Source: Psychrobacter sp. UBA6766
GTDB taxonomy: Bacteria > Pseudomonadota > Gammaproteobacteria > Pseudomonadales > Moraxellaceae
Assembly: GCF_002453355.1 (NCBI RefSeq)
Contig: NZ_DKGQ01000051.1
Coordinates: forward strand, 1-64,000
Direction of reading: 5' to 3'
DNA length: 64,000 nt
Positions within the stretch are counted from its first letter, which is position 1. The number at the start of each line of letters is the position of its first letter. The position numbers were made by a program, and so were the translations under genes. Shown piece by piece: positions 8,761-17,976 of this stretch. The notes below the pieces were generated by a model, which had not been told where the DNA came from, searched no databases, and saw nothing but the letters and a program-made list of their open reading frames with translations.

Positions 8761-10005
8761 ATGCCCGATATTTCTCATTTAGCAATTGACAGTCTGCCAT
8801 TAGCCTTTGGCAGCATTATGGCCATTATCGGTTTAGTTTTTTATACCCAAGGACTGCCCGGTAAGTTTTGGCGCCGTTTTTATGCCGTATTGCCCGGAAT
8901 TGTCCTATGCTGTTTTATCCCAGCAACGTTAAATAGCTTAGGTGTTTTCGCTGACGGCATTGGCTCGCAGATTTATGGCTTTACCGCTACCTATTTATTA
9001 CCAGCCAGTTTGCTGCTAATGACTTTATCGATGGATGTTCCAAAAATTTTAGGTTTAGGTTGGAAGGCTATTGCCATGTTTTTTGCGGCCAGCGCTGCCA
9101 TAGTGATTAGTGGCCCGATTAGCTTAGGTGTGGCTAAATGGATCTCGCCTGAGATGTTTACCGATGATACCTTATGGCGCGGATTTTCGGCGGTTGCGGG
9201 CAGTTGGATTGGCGGCGCAGCAAACCAAGCAGCGATGAAAGAGCTGTTTGGCGTCAGTGATGACTTATTTGGCATGATGATTTTGGTTGATACTACCAAT
9301 GCGTCATTATGGTTATTGGCTATCTTAGTGATGGCCAAACACAGCGAAAAGATAGACCGCTTTTTACGTGCGGATACCAGTAGTATTGATAAAGTAGTCG
9401 CCGCAGTTGAAAGCTACGAGCGTGATCATGCGCGCCCAGCAACTCTAAATGATTTGATGGTGATGTTTGGCTTGTGCTTTGCCATGGTTGGGGTGGCGCA
9501 TTTTTTAGGGGGTCAAATCGCAGAGGCTTTTTCGCCTTATAGCTGGGCGGTACAATATAGCTTTGCTAGCTCATTCTTTTGGATGGTGGTGATTATTACC
9601 TTAATAGGGGTGGTGTTTTCCTTTACTAAAATCCGTCGCCTTGACCATATCGGTGCGTCCAAAATGGGGACGGTATTTATCTTTATACTGATTGCGGCTA
9701 TTGGTATGCAAATCAATCTTGCTGGTATTGTCTCGCAGTGGCGCCTGCTATTAATCGGTCTATTATGGATGACTATTCACGTTGTCATTATCTTTGCCGT
9801 CGCTCGAATGATTCGGGCGCCATTTTTCTTTCTAGCAGTTGGCTCGAATGCCAATACCGGCGGCGCGTCATCGGCACCGATTGTCGCAACAGCATTTCAC
9901 CCATCGCTTGCGCCAGTTGGAGTGTTTTTAGGTATTTTAGGCTATGCGGTGGGTACTTTTGGCGGTTATATCAGTACACAGATGATGCGGCTGGTGGTGG
10001 GGTGA
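8761..10005 (+). CDS. DUF819 family integral membrane protein (YjcL-like)
   Basis: This polytopic membrane protein of about 414 residues fits the DUF819 family. Recognisable segments are YLLPASLLLMTLSMDVPKIL, SWIGGAANQAAMKE and SNANTGGASSAPIVATAF, the last a conserved glycine-rich stretch. The family has a transporter-like fold, but no substrate is established. The ATG at 8761 has a GGAG seven bases upstream and is preferred to the in-frame ATG at 8743. The 3' end overlaps the convergent MocR gene by 35 bases, so the two transcripts are antisense to each other there. Confidence 0.8.
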   Translation: MPDISHLAIDSLPLAFGSIMAIIGLVFYTQGLPGKFWRRFYAVLPGIVLCCFIPATLNSLGVFADGIGSQIYGFTATYLLPASLLLMTLSMDVPKILGLGWKAIAMFFAASAAIVISGPISLGVAKWISPEMFTDDTLWRGFSAVAGSWIGGAANQAAMKELFGVSDDLFGMMILVDTTNASLWLLAILVMAKHSEKIDRFLRADTSSIDKVVAAVESYERDHARPATLNDLMVMFGLCFAMVGVAHFLGGQIAEAFSPYSWAVQYSFASSFFWMVVIITLIGVVFSFTKIRRLDHIGASKMGTVFIFILIAAIGMQINLAGIVSQWRLLLIGLLWMTIHVVIIFAVARMIRAPFFFLAVGSNANTGGASSAPIVATAFHPSLAPVGVFLGILGYAVGTFGGYISTQMMRLVVG

Positions 10006-11428
10006 TAGTATCTTTATCAGCATTGACAGTTTTATCCAAATACTCACCCAACCATTTTAAAAACTCATCGCTAGTCGTTGATACATTTAAGCGCAGATGG
10101 GTTGAGGCGCGAGCGTCTGGATAAAATAATTGCCCCGGTGCGACCAGCCAACCTTCTTTATAAGCATCTAGTGCCAGTTGGCTCGTATCCTGCCCCGTCT
10201 CTACCCAAACAAAGAGGCCTGCTTGTGTATGCTCAGGGTAGATAAGTCCTATCCTCGGTAGTGATTGGCGCATTCTTTCATGAGCGCTATATAAATGCTG
10301 ATGTACTCTTTTAATCTGTCGGCGATACTCACCATGCGTCCATAAATGATGACAAACCCGTTCGCCAAATTCTGGCGTGTTTGAATTGCTTAAGGTTTTA
10401 ATACGCAATACATGATCAATATAGTTATCAGGACAGACCAACATACCGACGCGCCAGCCTGACGCCATTGACTTTGAAAACCCTGTCGCATAAAACACCC
10501 GTTCAAACTGATCAAGGCTGGCATAACGCAGCACTTGACTACCCGGAACAAATGCAGCGTATAAATCGTCCTCAAAAATATAAGCATCGTACTCATGAAT
10601 AAGATTGAGTACTTGGTGCGCACGAGCAGGGTGTAGGTTACAAGAGGTCGGATTATGCAGCACGCTATTGGTTAAATAAAGCTTAGGGCGATGTGCCGCA
10701 AACAGTTTTTGCATCTGCTTAATATTAGGCCCTTGATGATCACGTTCTACAGAGACAACGTTTAACCCTTGTTGTTGCAGGCAGCTTGAGAGCCAATACC
10801 AGCCCGGCCCATCAACGACCACCGTATCCCCAGCTTGCGTAAGAAGCCGCGCAACCATGGTCACTGCTTGCGATACCCCAGCTGTCGTAATCACATGGTC
10901 GGCATGGGTTTGCATGCCTAGCGTATGTAGGTGTTGAACCAGTTGCTGACGTAGCGGCAGATAGCCGTGAACATTACCATAATCATAAACAAAGCTATCG
11001 GCGTGCTGAGTTACCTGCCTTATGGCCCATTCCATTTTATCATTACGTATCCAGTCTCTCGGTAATGTTCCCAGCCCCGGCGAGCGATTACGCGGGATAT
11101 CACTAAAGACTTGCTGTATTAGCCAGCGCGTATCTATTACTGGGTGCTTAATAACTGCTCGTTTATTATTACTCGGCTGAACCACTTTTGCTGGCGTGTT
11201 GACATAGTATCCTGAGCTGGGCTTAGCAATTAATACGTTAGTAGCAACCAACTGCTCGTAAGCCTGAACCACCGTAAAGCTTGATATATCTAATAGTTTT
11301 GCTAACTTTCTTACCGAGGGCACGCGCTGATTGGGCAGGTAAATCTGCCAGTCAATACACTGCTGTAGCCATTCAACGACGGCGTTAGTTTTGGTCAAGT
11401 TTGGGTTGAGCGTATAGGTTTTGGCCAT
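9971..11428 (-). CDS. MocR-type (GntR/aminotransferase) transcriptional regulator
   Basis: The 485-residue protein has an N-terminal GntR winged helix (about residues 10-75: QRVPSVRKLAKLLDISSFTVVQAYEQL) fused to a class-I aminotransferase-like domain. The PLP-binding lysine is expected in SKSMASGWRVG near residue 318. MocR proteins sense PLP or amino compounds and usually control an adjacent divergent gene. Here that neighbour is an EamA-type exporter 175 bases away. Two aactata direct repeats (11480-11486 and 11537-11543) lie in the shared promoter region and are candidate binding sites. The gene ends inside the 3' end of the DUF819 gene. Confidence 0.9.
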   Translation of the reverse strand: MAKTYTLNPNLTKTNAVVEWLQQCIDWQIYLPNQRVPSVRKLAKLLDISSFTVVQAYEQLVATNVLIAKPSSGYYVNTPAKVVQPSNNKRAVIKHPVIDTRWLIQQVFSDIPRNRSPGLGTLPRDWIRNDKMEWAIRQVTQHADSFVYDYGNVHGYLPLRQQLVQHLHTLGMQTHADHVITTAGVSQAVTMVARLLTQAGDTVVVDGPGWYWLSSCLQQQGLNVVSVERDHQGPNIKQMQKLFAAHRPKLYLTNSVLHNPTSCNLHPARAHQVLNLIHEYDAYIFEDDLYAAFVPGSQVLRYASLDQFERVFYATGFSKSMASGWRVGMLVCPDNYIDHVLRIKTLSNSNTPEFGERVCHHLWTHGEYRRQIKRVHQHLYSAHERMRQSLPRIGLIYPEHTQAGLFVWVETGQDTSQLALDAYKEGWLVAPGQLFYPDARASTHLRLNVSTTSDEFLKWLGEYLDKTVNADKDTITPPPAASSVY

Positions 11429-11603
11429 AATGAATTCGCTTATCTCTTCAATGTAATCATTAATTGTAACGTTAAGAGCAACTATACACTTTGTTCACCA
11501 TTCGTAAAACTGTATCGGGTCTGTGATGGGTATTTAAACTATAGTTGGTTTTTAAAAGTTAAATATTAATAACAACTAATAATCGCCGTTCTAGGATAAG
11601 AAA

Positions 11604-12539
11604 ATGACCCCTCTACACATCACATTAGCTATTTTGATTACCTTTATTTGGGGTGTAAACTTTACCTTTATTGCATGCGCGCTTGAAAGCTTTCCGCCAC
11701 TGATGTTAACCGCGCTACGTTTTTTCTTTACCGCCATGCCGTTGGTTTTGTTCCTTAAGCCGCCTAAGTTCAACCGTACGTTATTTATCTATGCGATCGG
11801 CACCTTTGTCATGCAGTATGCCTTTGTATTTACTGCCATACATTTGGGAGCATCGGCAGGGTTGACGGCGCTATTGCTACAAGTTCAAATTTTCATCACG
11901 GTATTGCTAGCGTATGTCATTTTGGGTGAAGCGGTGAGTCGTATACAGATTATTGGTATGCTGATCGGTGTACTAGGACTGGGCGTGATTGCGCTTAACC
12001 TCGGTGGTGATATGCCCTTGGTTGGCTTTATTTGTATCTTGATTGCAGCCATAGGTTGGAGCTTTGGCAATATTGCTTCGAAACAGGCTTCAACGCAGCA
12101 AAGTTCTCGTATGTCCACAGCCTTGTCCGCAAATCGCAACAATAAAGCATCGGCCCTGTCAGCGCTATCATTAGTCGTATGGGGCGGTCTGATTGCTTGT
12201 GTGATTTTAACGTTAACTTCTCTACTATTTGAGGCTGAAGCATGGCATCTCGCGACATTCACACAGGCGTCCCTCAAGTCTTGGTTATCGCTTGGATTTA
12301 TCGTCTATATCTCAACCCTGATTGGCTTCGGATTGTGGGCGCATTTGCTTAGTCAAAATATCGCTTCTAAAGTTATGCCATTTGCCTTACTAGTGCCAGT
12401 ATTTGGTATGACGACTTCAGTGTTGTTCATAGGAGAGGTGGTCACATGGTGGAAGATGCTGGCAATGATCTTGATCTTATCTGGACTGATACTAGCAAAT
12501 GTGAAGATAGGGTTGGGGAGAAAGGCTGTTCGTAATTAG
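11604..12539 (+). CDS. EamA/DMT-family exporter (amino acid metabolite type)
   Basis: The 311-residue protein has about ten hydrophobic segments and two EamA repeats (residues ~5-138 and ~155-300). Wording such as TFIWGVNFTFIACAL, PPLMLTALRF and QVQIFITVLLAYVILGE resembles the E. coli cysteine/O-acetylserine exporter EamA (YdeD). A hydrophilic Ser/Asn-rich linker near residues 158-188 is longer than usual. The inner-membrane protein is expected to export small amino acids or their derivatives, but the substrate is unproven. Its divergent MocR neighbour is the likely regulator. An aggata ribosome site precedes the ATG. Confidence 0.85.
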   Translation: MTPLHITLAILITFIWGVNFTFIACALESFPPLMLTALRFFFTAMPLVLFLKPPKFNRTLFIYAIGTFVMQYAFVFTAIHLGASAGLTALLLQVQIFITVLLAYVILGEAVSRIQIIGMLIGVLGLGVIALNLGGDMPLVGFICILIAAIGWSFGNIASKQASTQQSSRMSTALSANRNNKASALSALSLVVWGGLIACVILTLTSLLFEAEAWHLATFTQASLKSWLSLGFIVYISTLIGFGLWAHLLSQNIASKVMPFALLVPVFGMTTSVLFIGEVVTWWKMLAMILILSGLILANVKIGLGRKAVRN

Positions 12540-12576
12540 TATTGAATAACGTAACCAATTTTTAGCTTCAGCTGTA

Positions 12577-12637
12577 CACTTACAGTCAAAAACTCTGCAC
12601 TCACAGTCAATCTATTTGACCAAAACCTCGCTATAGT
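12577..12637 (+). promoter_or_regulatory. Direct repeats and promoter of the hyu operon (XylS/AraC-type)
   Basis: Two 13-base direct repeats, CACTTACAGTCAA (12577-12589) and CACTCACAGTCAA (12598-12610), differ at one base and are exactly 21 bases apart, about two helical turns. A -10-like TATAGT lies at 12632-12637. The 17-base-spaced -35 (12609-12614) is non-consensus and overlaps the second repeat by two bases. This geometry resembles XylS-activated Pm promoters. An AraC/XylS-type gene lies at the end of the operon. Confidence 0.6.
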
Positions 12638-12787
12638 GAAAAAGCTTGATCATTAGGATAGATGATAAGCCAGTGAAAGCGTGCGCTAAAGGGTAAGGAT
12701 AAATGGTCATATAGACCGATATATTCTTTTATTTATTCTGTATAAATGCGCTTTTTCTGACCCAAATTTCTCGACAAGGAGTCTTTT

Positions 12788-14551
12788 ATGAGCAACGCTC
12801 ACCCCTCTATAGATCCCATTACCTTGTCCGTCGTACGTGGCGCCCTAGAAACGGCGCAGCGTGAGATGACAACCACCTTAGAAAAAACTGCCCGTTCTAG
12901 CGTTTTTAACTTAGCCCATGACTATAGCAATGCATTGTTTGATCATTTGCCTGAGATGATTTTGCAAGGGCAAGATATTCCCATTCATTTAGGCTCACTC
13001 ATGCCAGCCATGAAAGCTGTCGCCGAATATTATGGTGACGACATTCATGAAGGCGATGTGATTTATCATAACGACCCTGTGATGATGGGCAGCCATATCT
13101 TAGATTGCTGTATGTATAAACCGGTATTTTATAAAGGCGAGCTGGTTTTTTGGACAGTCTGTAAAGGTCATGTCACCGACATCGGTGGCCCTGTACCAGC
13201 CGGTTATAACCCTGACGCCAAAGAGATATATGCTGAAGGATTGCGTATTCCACCCATTAAGCTTTGGGAAAAAGGCGTTAAACGCCATGATGTCATTAAT
13301 TTGCTGCACAGCAATATGCGCTCGCGCCGTAACCAAGAAGGCGATCTCAATGCTCAGTATGGAGCGTGCGCTGTCGGCGAGCGTAATATGATTGCCCTGC
13401 TAGACAAATATGGCATTGAAACGGTACGCGGCGCGATTGAAGAGCTAAAGAGCATGGCTGACCACCATATGCGCTCATTAATCTCGTCTATTCCAGATGG
13501 TGATTATCATGGCGAGGCAATATTGGAAGATTCAGGTCATGGCTTAGGTGATATGACCATCAGCGCCGACATTGTCATCAAAGACAGTGATGTGCATATT
13601 AAAATCACCAGTCCGCCGCAAGTTCCTTACTTTATCAACTCTTATGCCGGTAACTCGATGTCAGGGGTGTTGCTTGGGCTAATGATGTTTGCTCAAGTAG
13701 AGCCGCCTTATAACGAAGGTCTATATCGCTGTGTGACCGTTGATTTGGGCGAGCATGGCACTTTATGTAATGCCAAGGAACCAGCGCCGCACGTCAACTG
13801 TACGACCACGCCGATGGAAACCTTAACTGACGCAGTACGAATGGCATTTGAAGCGGCCGCGCCAGAGCGTGTTACCGCCTCTTGGGGACATTCATCAGGG
13901 ATTAATATCGCTGGTATCGACCCAAAGACGGGCGAGCAATATGTCACCATGATTTTGGCATCTATTATTTCAGGCGCTGGTGCTACCCAGCAAATGGATG
14001 GCTGGCACGCTTGTGGGCCGTTAAGCTGTTTTGGCGCATTAAGCTCAGGGGATATCGAGCTATTAGAGTACCAGTATCCTATCTTAATCCATAAATATGG
14101 CTTGGCAGAAGACAGTGGGGGCGCAGGCGAGTTCCGCGGCGGCTGTGGTACGGTTTGGGAAGTTGAGCCATTAGACCATACCATGACGGTTATCGCCTTT
14201 GGCGAAGGTCGTCAGCATCCTACTATGGGCGCAGGCGGCGCTGAACAAACCTCACCCGAGCTCAAAGTTGGGCGTCTAGAGATACTACATAAAGACGGGC
14301 AAACGGACTTATATAGAAAAAACACCGTCACGGAAATTACGCCGGGTGAACGCGCGCGTAATACCAATCCAGGTGGCGGTGGCTACGGCAGCTCATTTGA
14401 TCGCGATATTCAAGCGGTTATCAAGGATGTAAAAGAAAGGATTGTCTCAATCTCTGCGGCAAAGATTGAATACGGCGTGGTGATCGATCCAGAAACTTTG
14501 ACGCTCGATGAAGCTGAGACTGAATGCTTGCGCCGCCGGATAATCGCATAA
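12788..14551 (+). CDS. Hydantoinase B / 5-oxoprolinase-family subunit
   Basis: The 587-residue protein belongs to the HyuB family, seen in IDPITLSVVRGALETAQREM at the start, the HPDPVMMG-like block YHNDPVMMGSHILDCC, and the C-terminal GGAGEFRGGCGTVWEVEP and NPGGGGYG. With HyuA it forms ATP-dependent amidohydrolases or carboxylases such as N-methylhydantoinase, 5-oxoprolinase and the acetone/acetophenone carboxylases. The exact substrate cannot be read from sequence. An aaggag ribosome site precedes the ATG. The HyuA gene follows after 40 bases, and no acetone-carboxylase gamma subunit is nearby. The two genes and the downstream AraC regulator look like a small inducible catabolic unit. Confidence 0.88.
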   Translation: MSNAHPSIDPITLSVVRGALETAQREMTTTLEKTARSSVFNLAHDYSNALFDHLPEMILQGQDIPIHLGSLMPAMKAVAEYYGDDIHEGDVIYHNDPVMMGSHILDCCMYKPVFYKGELVFWTVCKGHVTDIGGPVPAGYNPDAKEIYAEGLRIPPIKLWEKGVKRHDVINLLHSNMRSRRNQEGDLNAQYGACAVGERNMIALLDKYGIETVRGAIEELKSMADHHMRSLISSIPDGDYHGEAILEDSGHGLGDMTISADIVIKDSDVHIKITSPPQVPYFINSYAGNSMSGVLLGLMMFAQVEPPYNEGLYRCVTVDLGEHGTLCNAKEPAPHVNCTTTPMETLTDAVRMAFEAAAPERVTASWGHSSGINIAGIDPKTGEQYVTMILASIISGAGATQQMDGWHACGPLSCFGALSSGDIELLEYQYPILIHKYGLAEDSGGAGEFRGGCGTVWEVEPLDHTMTVIAFGEGRQHPTMGAGGAEQTSPELKVGRLEILHKDGQTDLYRKNTVTEITPGERARNTNPGGGGYGSSFDRDIQAVIKDVKERIVSISAAKIEYGVVIDPETLTLDEAETECLRRRIIA

Positions 14552-14591
14552 AACACACATTGAACTTTCATGATTGAGTTAAGGATGACTT

Positions 14592-16673
14592 ATGAACAAC
14601 GATTTTCGTATTGGCGTTGATGCTGGTGGGACTTTTACAGATTTTGTCTTGGCAGAAAAAACCGGTGATATTCATCTGTTTAAAGCGCCATCAACCCCAG
14701 AGGATGGCACCCTAGCCATTGCCAATGGTCTACAGCAGATTGCCAATAAATTTAACCGTCCTATCGAGGACATTATTCAAGCCTGCGATTTGTGTATTAA
14801 TGGTACGACCGTCGCACTGAATGCCCTGATTCAGATGACAGGCGTGAAAGTAGGATTGCTATGTACCAAGGGCCATGAGGACAGTATTGAGATACGCTTA
14901 GGGCACAAAGAAGAAGGGCATCGCTACGATGCCAGTTACCCGCCAGCGCCGCAGATTGCCACGCGTGACCGCCGCTTTCCTATCCGTGGTCGTATCTTGG
15001 CAGACGGCAGCGAACAAGAGCCGTTAAATGAACAAGATATCCTCGGTGCGATTGAAGTTTTAAAACAGCAAGACGTGCAAGCGGTTGCCATCTCTTTTGT
15101 GTGGTCCATCCGTAATACTCAGCATGAACAGCGTGCCAAAGAGCTGATTGAGCAGCATATGCCAGGGGTGTTTGTCTGCTGCGGTAGTGAAGTATATCCG
15201 CAGATTAAGGAGTATACGCGTACCTCAACGACACTGGTTAATGCCTATTTAAGCCCTGTTATGGCGTCTTATGTACATAAGATTGATGATTACTTTAAGG
15301 CACTCGGCGCTGAGCAGCCTGTTCGTTACTTTCAGTCGAATGGCGGGCTTGCCGTCGGTAACATCATGCGCGAACGCGCGGTTAATGCCATTAACTCAGG
15401 ACCCGCATCAGCACCGCAAGCCGGTTTATATATTGCCAGCGCCTTTGGTATCGATAACATCATTACCGTTGATATGGGCGGGACGTCTTTTGACATCACG
15501 ATGGCCAAATCTGGTCGAACCAGTCTAAACCGTGATATTGATTTCCTACGCAATCGCATTGGCGTGCCGATGATTCATGTTGAAACGCTAGGCGCAGGCG
15601 GCGGCTCTATTGGTCATGTGAATAATTTTGGTATGCTCGAGGTCGGTCCGCAAAGTGCTGGCGCAACCCCAGGTCCAGCGTCTTATGGTAAAGGCGGTGA
15701 GTTGCCGACGGTGACTGATGCCAATCTGGTTTTAGGCTACCTTGAGCCCGATGCCGTGCTTGGCGGCTGCGTGACCTTGGATAAAGACAAAGCTCAGCAG
15801 GCAGTTCAAAAACATATTGCCGATCCATTAAAGATTGACTTGGCGCATGCCGCCTTTGGTATCAGTGCTATCGTCAACCAGAATATGGCAAATGGTATTC
15901 GCCGTATTACCATTGAAAAAGGCTATGACCCTCGCGACTTTGCGCTTATCTGTGCCGGCGGCGCAGGTGGTATGCATATTGTTGATTTGGCCGAAGAGAT
16001 GGGGATTGGTACTATCTTGATACCAAAGATTGCCTCTTGTCTTTGCGCCTTTGGCCAAATCATCTCTGATATTAAATACAACTATCTGGCCACGCAGATG
16101 ATGATTATTGCGCCAGATTCAGAGTTACAGTCACTCAATGCCACCTTACATGAGCTAGAAAGCTTGGGCGTGCAAAAGCTGTTAGAAGATGGCTTTGCAG
16201 AAGATGATATTATCATTGAGCGCACCATGGAGATGCGCTACGTCGGACAGGTACATGAATGCAATGTGTTGATACCCAATGGTAAGCTTGCTGCTGACAG
16301 TGTGCAAACGATTTTAGAAGCCTTTCATCACCGTCATAAAGAGCTCTATACTTATGATGAGCGCGACAATAAGGTCGAGCTGGTCAATATCGAAGTCGCT
16401 GTCATCGGTAAAATCAGTAAGCCCAAACTACCAGAGCTTGCTCAGCAACAAGGCGATATCAGTCAGGCGCAAGTCGGCAGCCGTGAGATGATCATGGATC
16501 AAGAATACGAATGGATTGATACGCCTATTTATAATGGTGAAGAGTTTGGGGCAGGGGCATTGATTGCAGGACCGGCGCTTATTCAAGAACCAACCACCAC
16601 AGTTGTCATTAAAAAAGGCTGGCAAGCAGAATTGCATGAAACGGGCACTTATAAGCTGACCAAAGCCGCCTAG
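14592..16673 (+). CDS. Hydantoinase A / 5-oxoprolinase-family ATP-binding subunit
   Basis: The 693-residue protein has the HyuA layout. The N-terminal phosphate-binding motif GVDAGGTFTDFVL lies near residues 7-19, the second actin-fold motif VDMGGTSFDI near 294, then LGAGGGSIGHV and GPASYGKGG, with the conserved C-terminal IAGPALIQEPTTTVV. It is the ATP-using partner of the preceding HyuB protein, activating a cyclic imide, lactam or ketone substrate. Length and domain order are normal for hydantoinase A. An aaggat ribosome site lies seven bases before the ATG. The operon ends at a very strong terminator, which separates it from the AraC gene. Confidence 0.9.
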   Translation: MNNDFRIGVDAGGTFTDFVLAEKTGDIHLFKAPSTPEDGTLAIANGLQQIANKFNRPIEDIIQACDLCINGTTVALNALIQMTGVKVGLLCTKGHEDSIEIRLGHKEEGHRYDASYPPAPQIATRDRRFPIRGRILADGSEQEPLNEQDILGAIEVLKQQDVQAVAISFVWSIRNTQHEQRAKELIEQHMPGVFVCCGSEVYPQIKEYTRTSTTLVNAYLSPVMASYVHKIDDYFKALGAEQPVRYFQSNGGLAVGNIMRERAVNAINSGPASAPQAGLYIASAFGIDNIITVDMGGTSFDITMAKSGRTSLNRDIDFLRNRIGVPMIHVETLGAGGGSIGHVNNFGMLEVGPQSAGATPGPASYGKGGELPTVTDANLVLGYLEPDAVLGGCVTLDKDKAQQAVQKHIADPLKIDLAHAAFGISAIVNQNMANGIRRITIEKGYDPRDFALICAGGAGGMHIVDLAEEMGIGTILIPKIASCLCAFGQIISDIKYNYLATQMMIIAPDSELQSLNATLHELESLGVQKLLEDGFAEDDIIIERTMEMRYVGQVHECNVLIPNGKLAADSVQTILEAFHHRHKELYTYDERDNKVELVNIEVAVIGKISKPKLPELAQQQGDISQAQVGSREMIMDQEYEWIDTPIYNGEEFGAGALIAGPALIQEPTTTVVIKKGWQAELHETGTYKLTKAA

Positions 16674-16710
16674 CTTGCTGTTTTCATCATTATCGCTTTA
16701 TAACTTTCCC

Positions 16711-16750
16711 ATCAGGCATTAAACCTCGTTTAATGCCTGATTTTGTTTTT
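16711..16750 (+). terminator. Intrinsic terminator of the hyu operon
   Basis: Perfect 14-base arms (16711-16724 and 16728-16741) enclose a three-base loop and are followed by a T-rich tail. It lies 37 bases after the hyuA stop. Confidence 0.92.
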
Positions 16751-16896
16751 TATATCATATTTTGTAGGTATCATATTTAGAAATTCAGTCGTCATACAGG
16801 TATGATATAAAGGAGAACGACATTTTATTAGCTGGAATGATGCCTAAATGCCTATCAATTTTTTGATAGCTATTTTTACACACAGAGTATTCATGG

Positions 16897-17886
16897 ATGA
16901 ATGCAAAACTACCTCCTTCCTTATGGTTACCTTCAACGCCTCCGATAAGCGCTCTTCAAACGTTAGATGCGTTTGACTGGAAGCGCACCATCAATGACAC
17001 CTATTTTGATCTTAATGTGAGCTTTCGCCAGCCAAGTCAGTTTTCTGGTTATTTGCAACACGCTAAGCTTTTAGATATCGGTGTATCCTATTATCATGCC
17101 AATACCGTACATTATAAACGCAGCTTAGCAAGCAATCAGTCTTGTGACGGCAACAGTGATAACGGTAGCGATGACAGTATTTTAATCACTTTTCCTGTAA
17201 CTGGTAGCGTTCGTTTTGCGCAAAAAAATCGCCAATTAACCTCAAGCCGGGGTCAGTTTTTTATTGAGTTATCCAATTTGCCTTATGAGTTTTATCATCT
17301 GCAGCAAGTATCGCTATATGTGATTAAGGTGCCGTTAGCGCTATTAAGCCCGCAAAAGGGCACGATAGAGCGGCAGTTTGCCCGCAGTCTATCGATTGAT
17401 GAAGGGGCTGGCAGGCTGCTGGTGTTTCAAATCAGACAGATATTAGAGTTGATTCAGCAGCATCAATTGGAAGCTTTAGAGGTTAAAATCCTAGAGCAGC
17501 AGCTACTTAACCTTATTGTATTGACATTGAGCGCCCCAAAAGAAGTAATGATGAGTACCAGCTCGTCTATACAGTCGGTACATATAAAGCGCATCGAGCA
17601 TTACGTCCATCTGCACCTAGAAAACCCTGCTTTGACCCCAGCAATAGTCGCTGCTGCTTGTCATATATCGGTCAGATACTTGCATAATCTGTTTGCTCAG
17701 TTGCCCTATAGTTTTTCGGAATGGGTAAAAGAATTGCGTTTAAAGCAGGCCAACCATATTTTAAAAACCAAAAGCTACGTAACTATCGATGAAGTGGCGC
17801 ATAGAGTCGGTTATAGCGACCAAGGTTACTTTTCGCGCATTTATAAGCAGCATTTCGGTTATACGCCGCGAGATACTCCAAGCTAG
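16897..17886 (+). CDS. AraC/XylS-family transcriptional activator
   Basis: The 329-residue protein has an N-terminal sensing domain of the AraC-binding-like type (about residues 30-190, with VSYYHANTVHYKRSL and the cupin-like ITFPVTGSVRF). A C-terminal pair of helix-turn-helix motifs follows (residues ~225-329: TPAIVAAACHISVRYLHNLF and SYVTIDEVAHRVGYSDQGYFSRIYKQHFG). This is the architecture of XylS, BenR and AndR, which respond to aromatic or carboxylate effectors. It probably activates the upstream hyuBA operon, whose promoter has 21-base-spaced direct repeats. It has its own leader after the hyu terminator. A small hairpin at 17910-17928 may end it. Confidence 0.88.
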   Translation: MNAKLPPSLWLPSTPPISALQTLDAFDWKRTINDTYFDLNVSFRQPSQFSGYLQHAKLLDIGVSYYHANTVHYKRSLASNQSCDGNSDNGSDDSILITFPVTGSVRFAQKNRQLTSSRGQFFIELSNLPYEFYHLQQVSLYVIKVPLALLSPQKGTIERQFARSLSIDEGAGRLLVFQIRQILELIQQHQLEALEVKILEQQLLNLIVLTLSAPKEVMMSTSSSIQSVHIKRIEHYVHLHLENPALTPAIVAAACHISVRYLHNLFAQLPYSFSEWVKELRLKQANHILKTKSYVTIDEVAHRVGYSDQGYFSRIYKQHFGYTPRDTPS

Positions 17887-17909
17887 TCATTGTATTGTTA
17901 TGTACTCTG

Positions 17910-17928
17910 TCATGCAGTCGCTGCATGA
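17910..17928 (+). terminator. Weak hairpin after the AraC gene
   Basis: The arms tcatgcag and ctgcatga surround a three-base loop and are followed by a short AT-rich run. It may end the regulator transcript before the RhuM-Fic gene, but the T-run is poor. Confidence 0.4.
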
Positions 17929-17976
17929 TTTATGAATTGAGCATAAGCGCGTATATTAAGTTAAGGAGAAACTAAG

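Noticed and set aside
11885..12277. 130-codon frame antisense to the EamA gene
   Set aside because: It is fully antisense to a well-supported transporter and has no start signal.
13708..14184. 158-codon frame antisense to hyuB
   Set aside because: Shadow of a conserved gene; composition is not protein-like.
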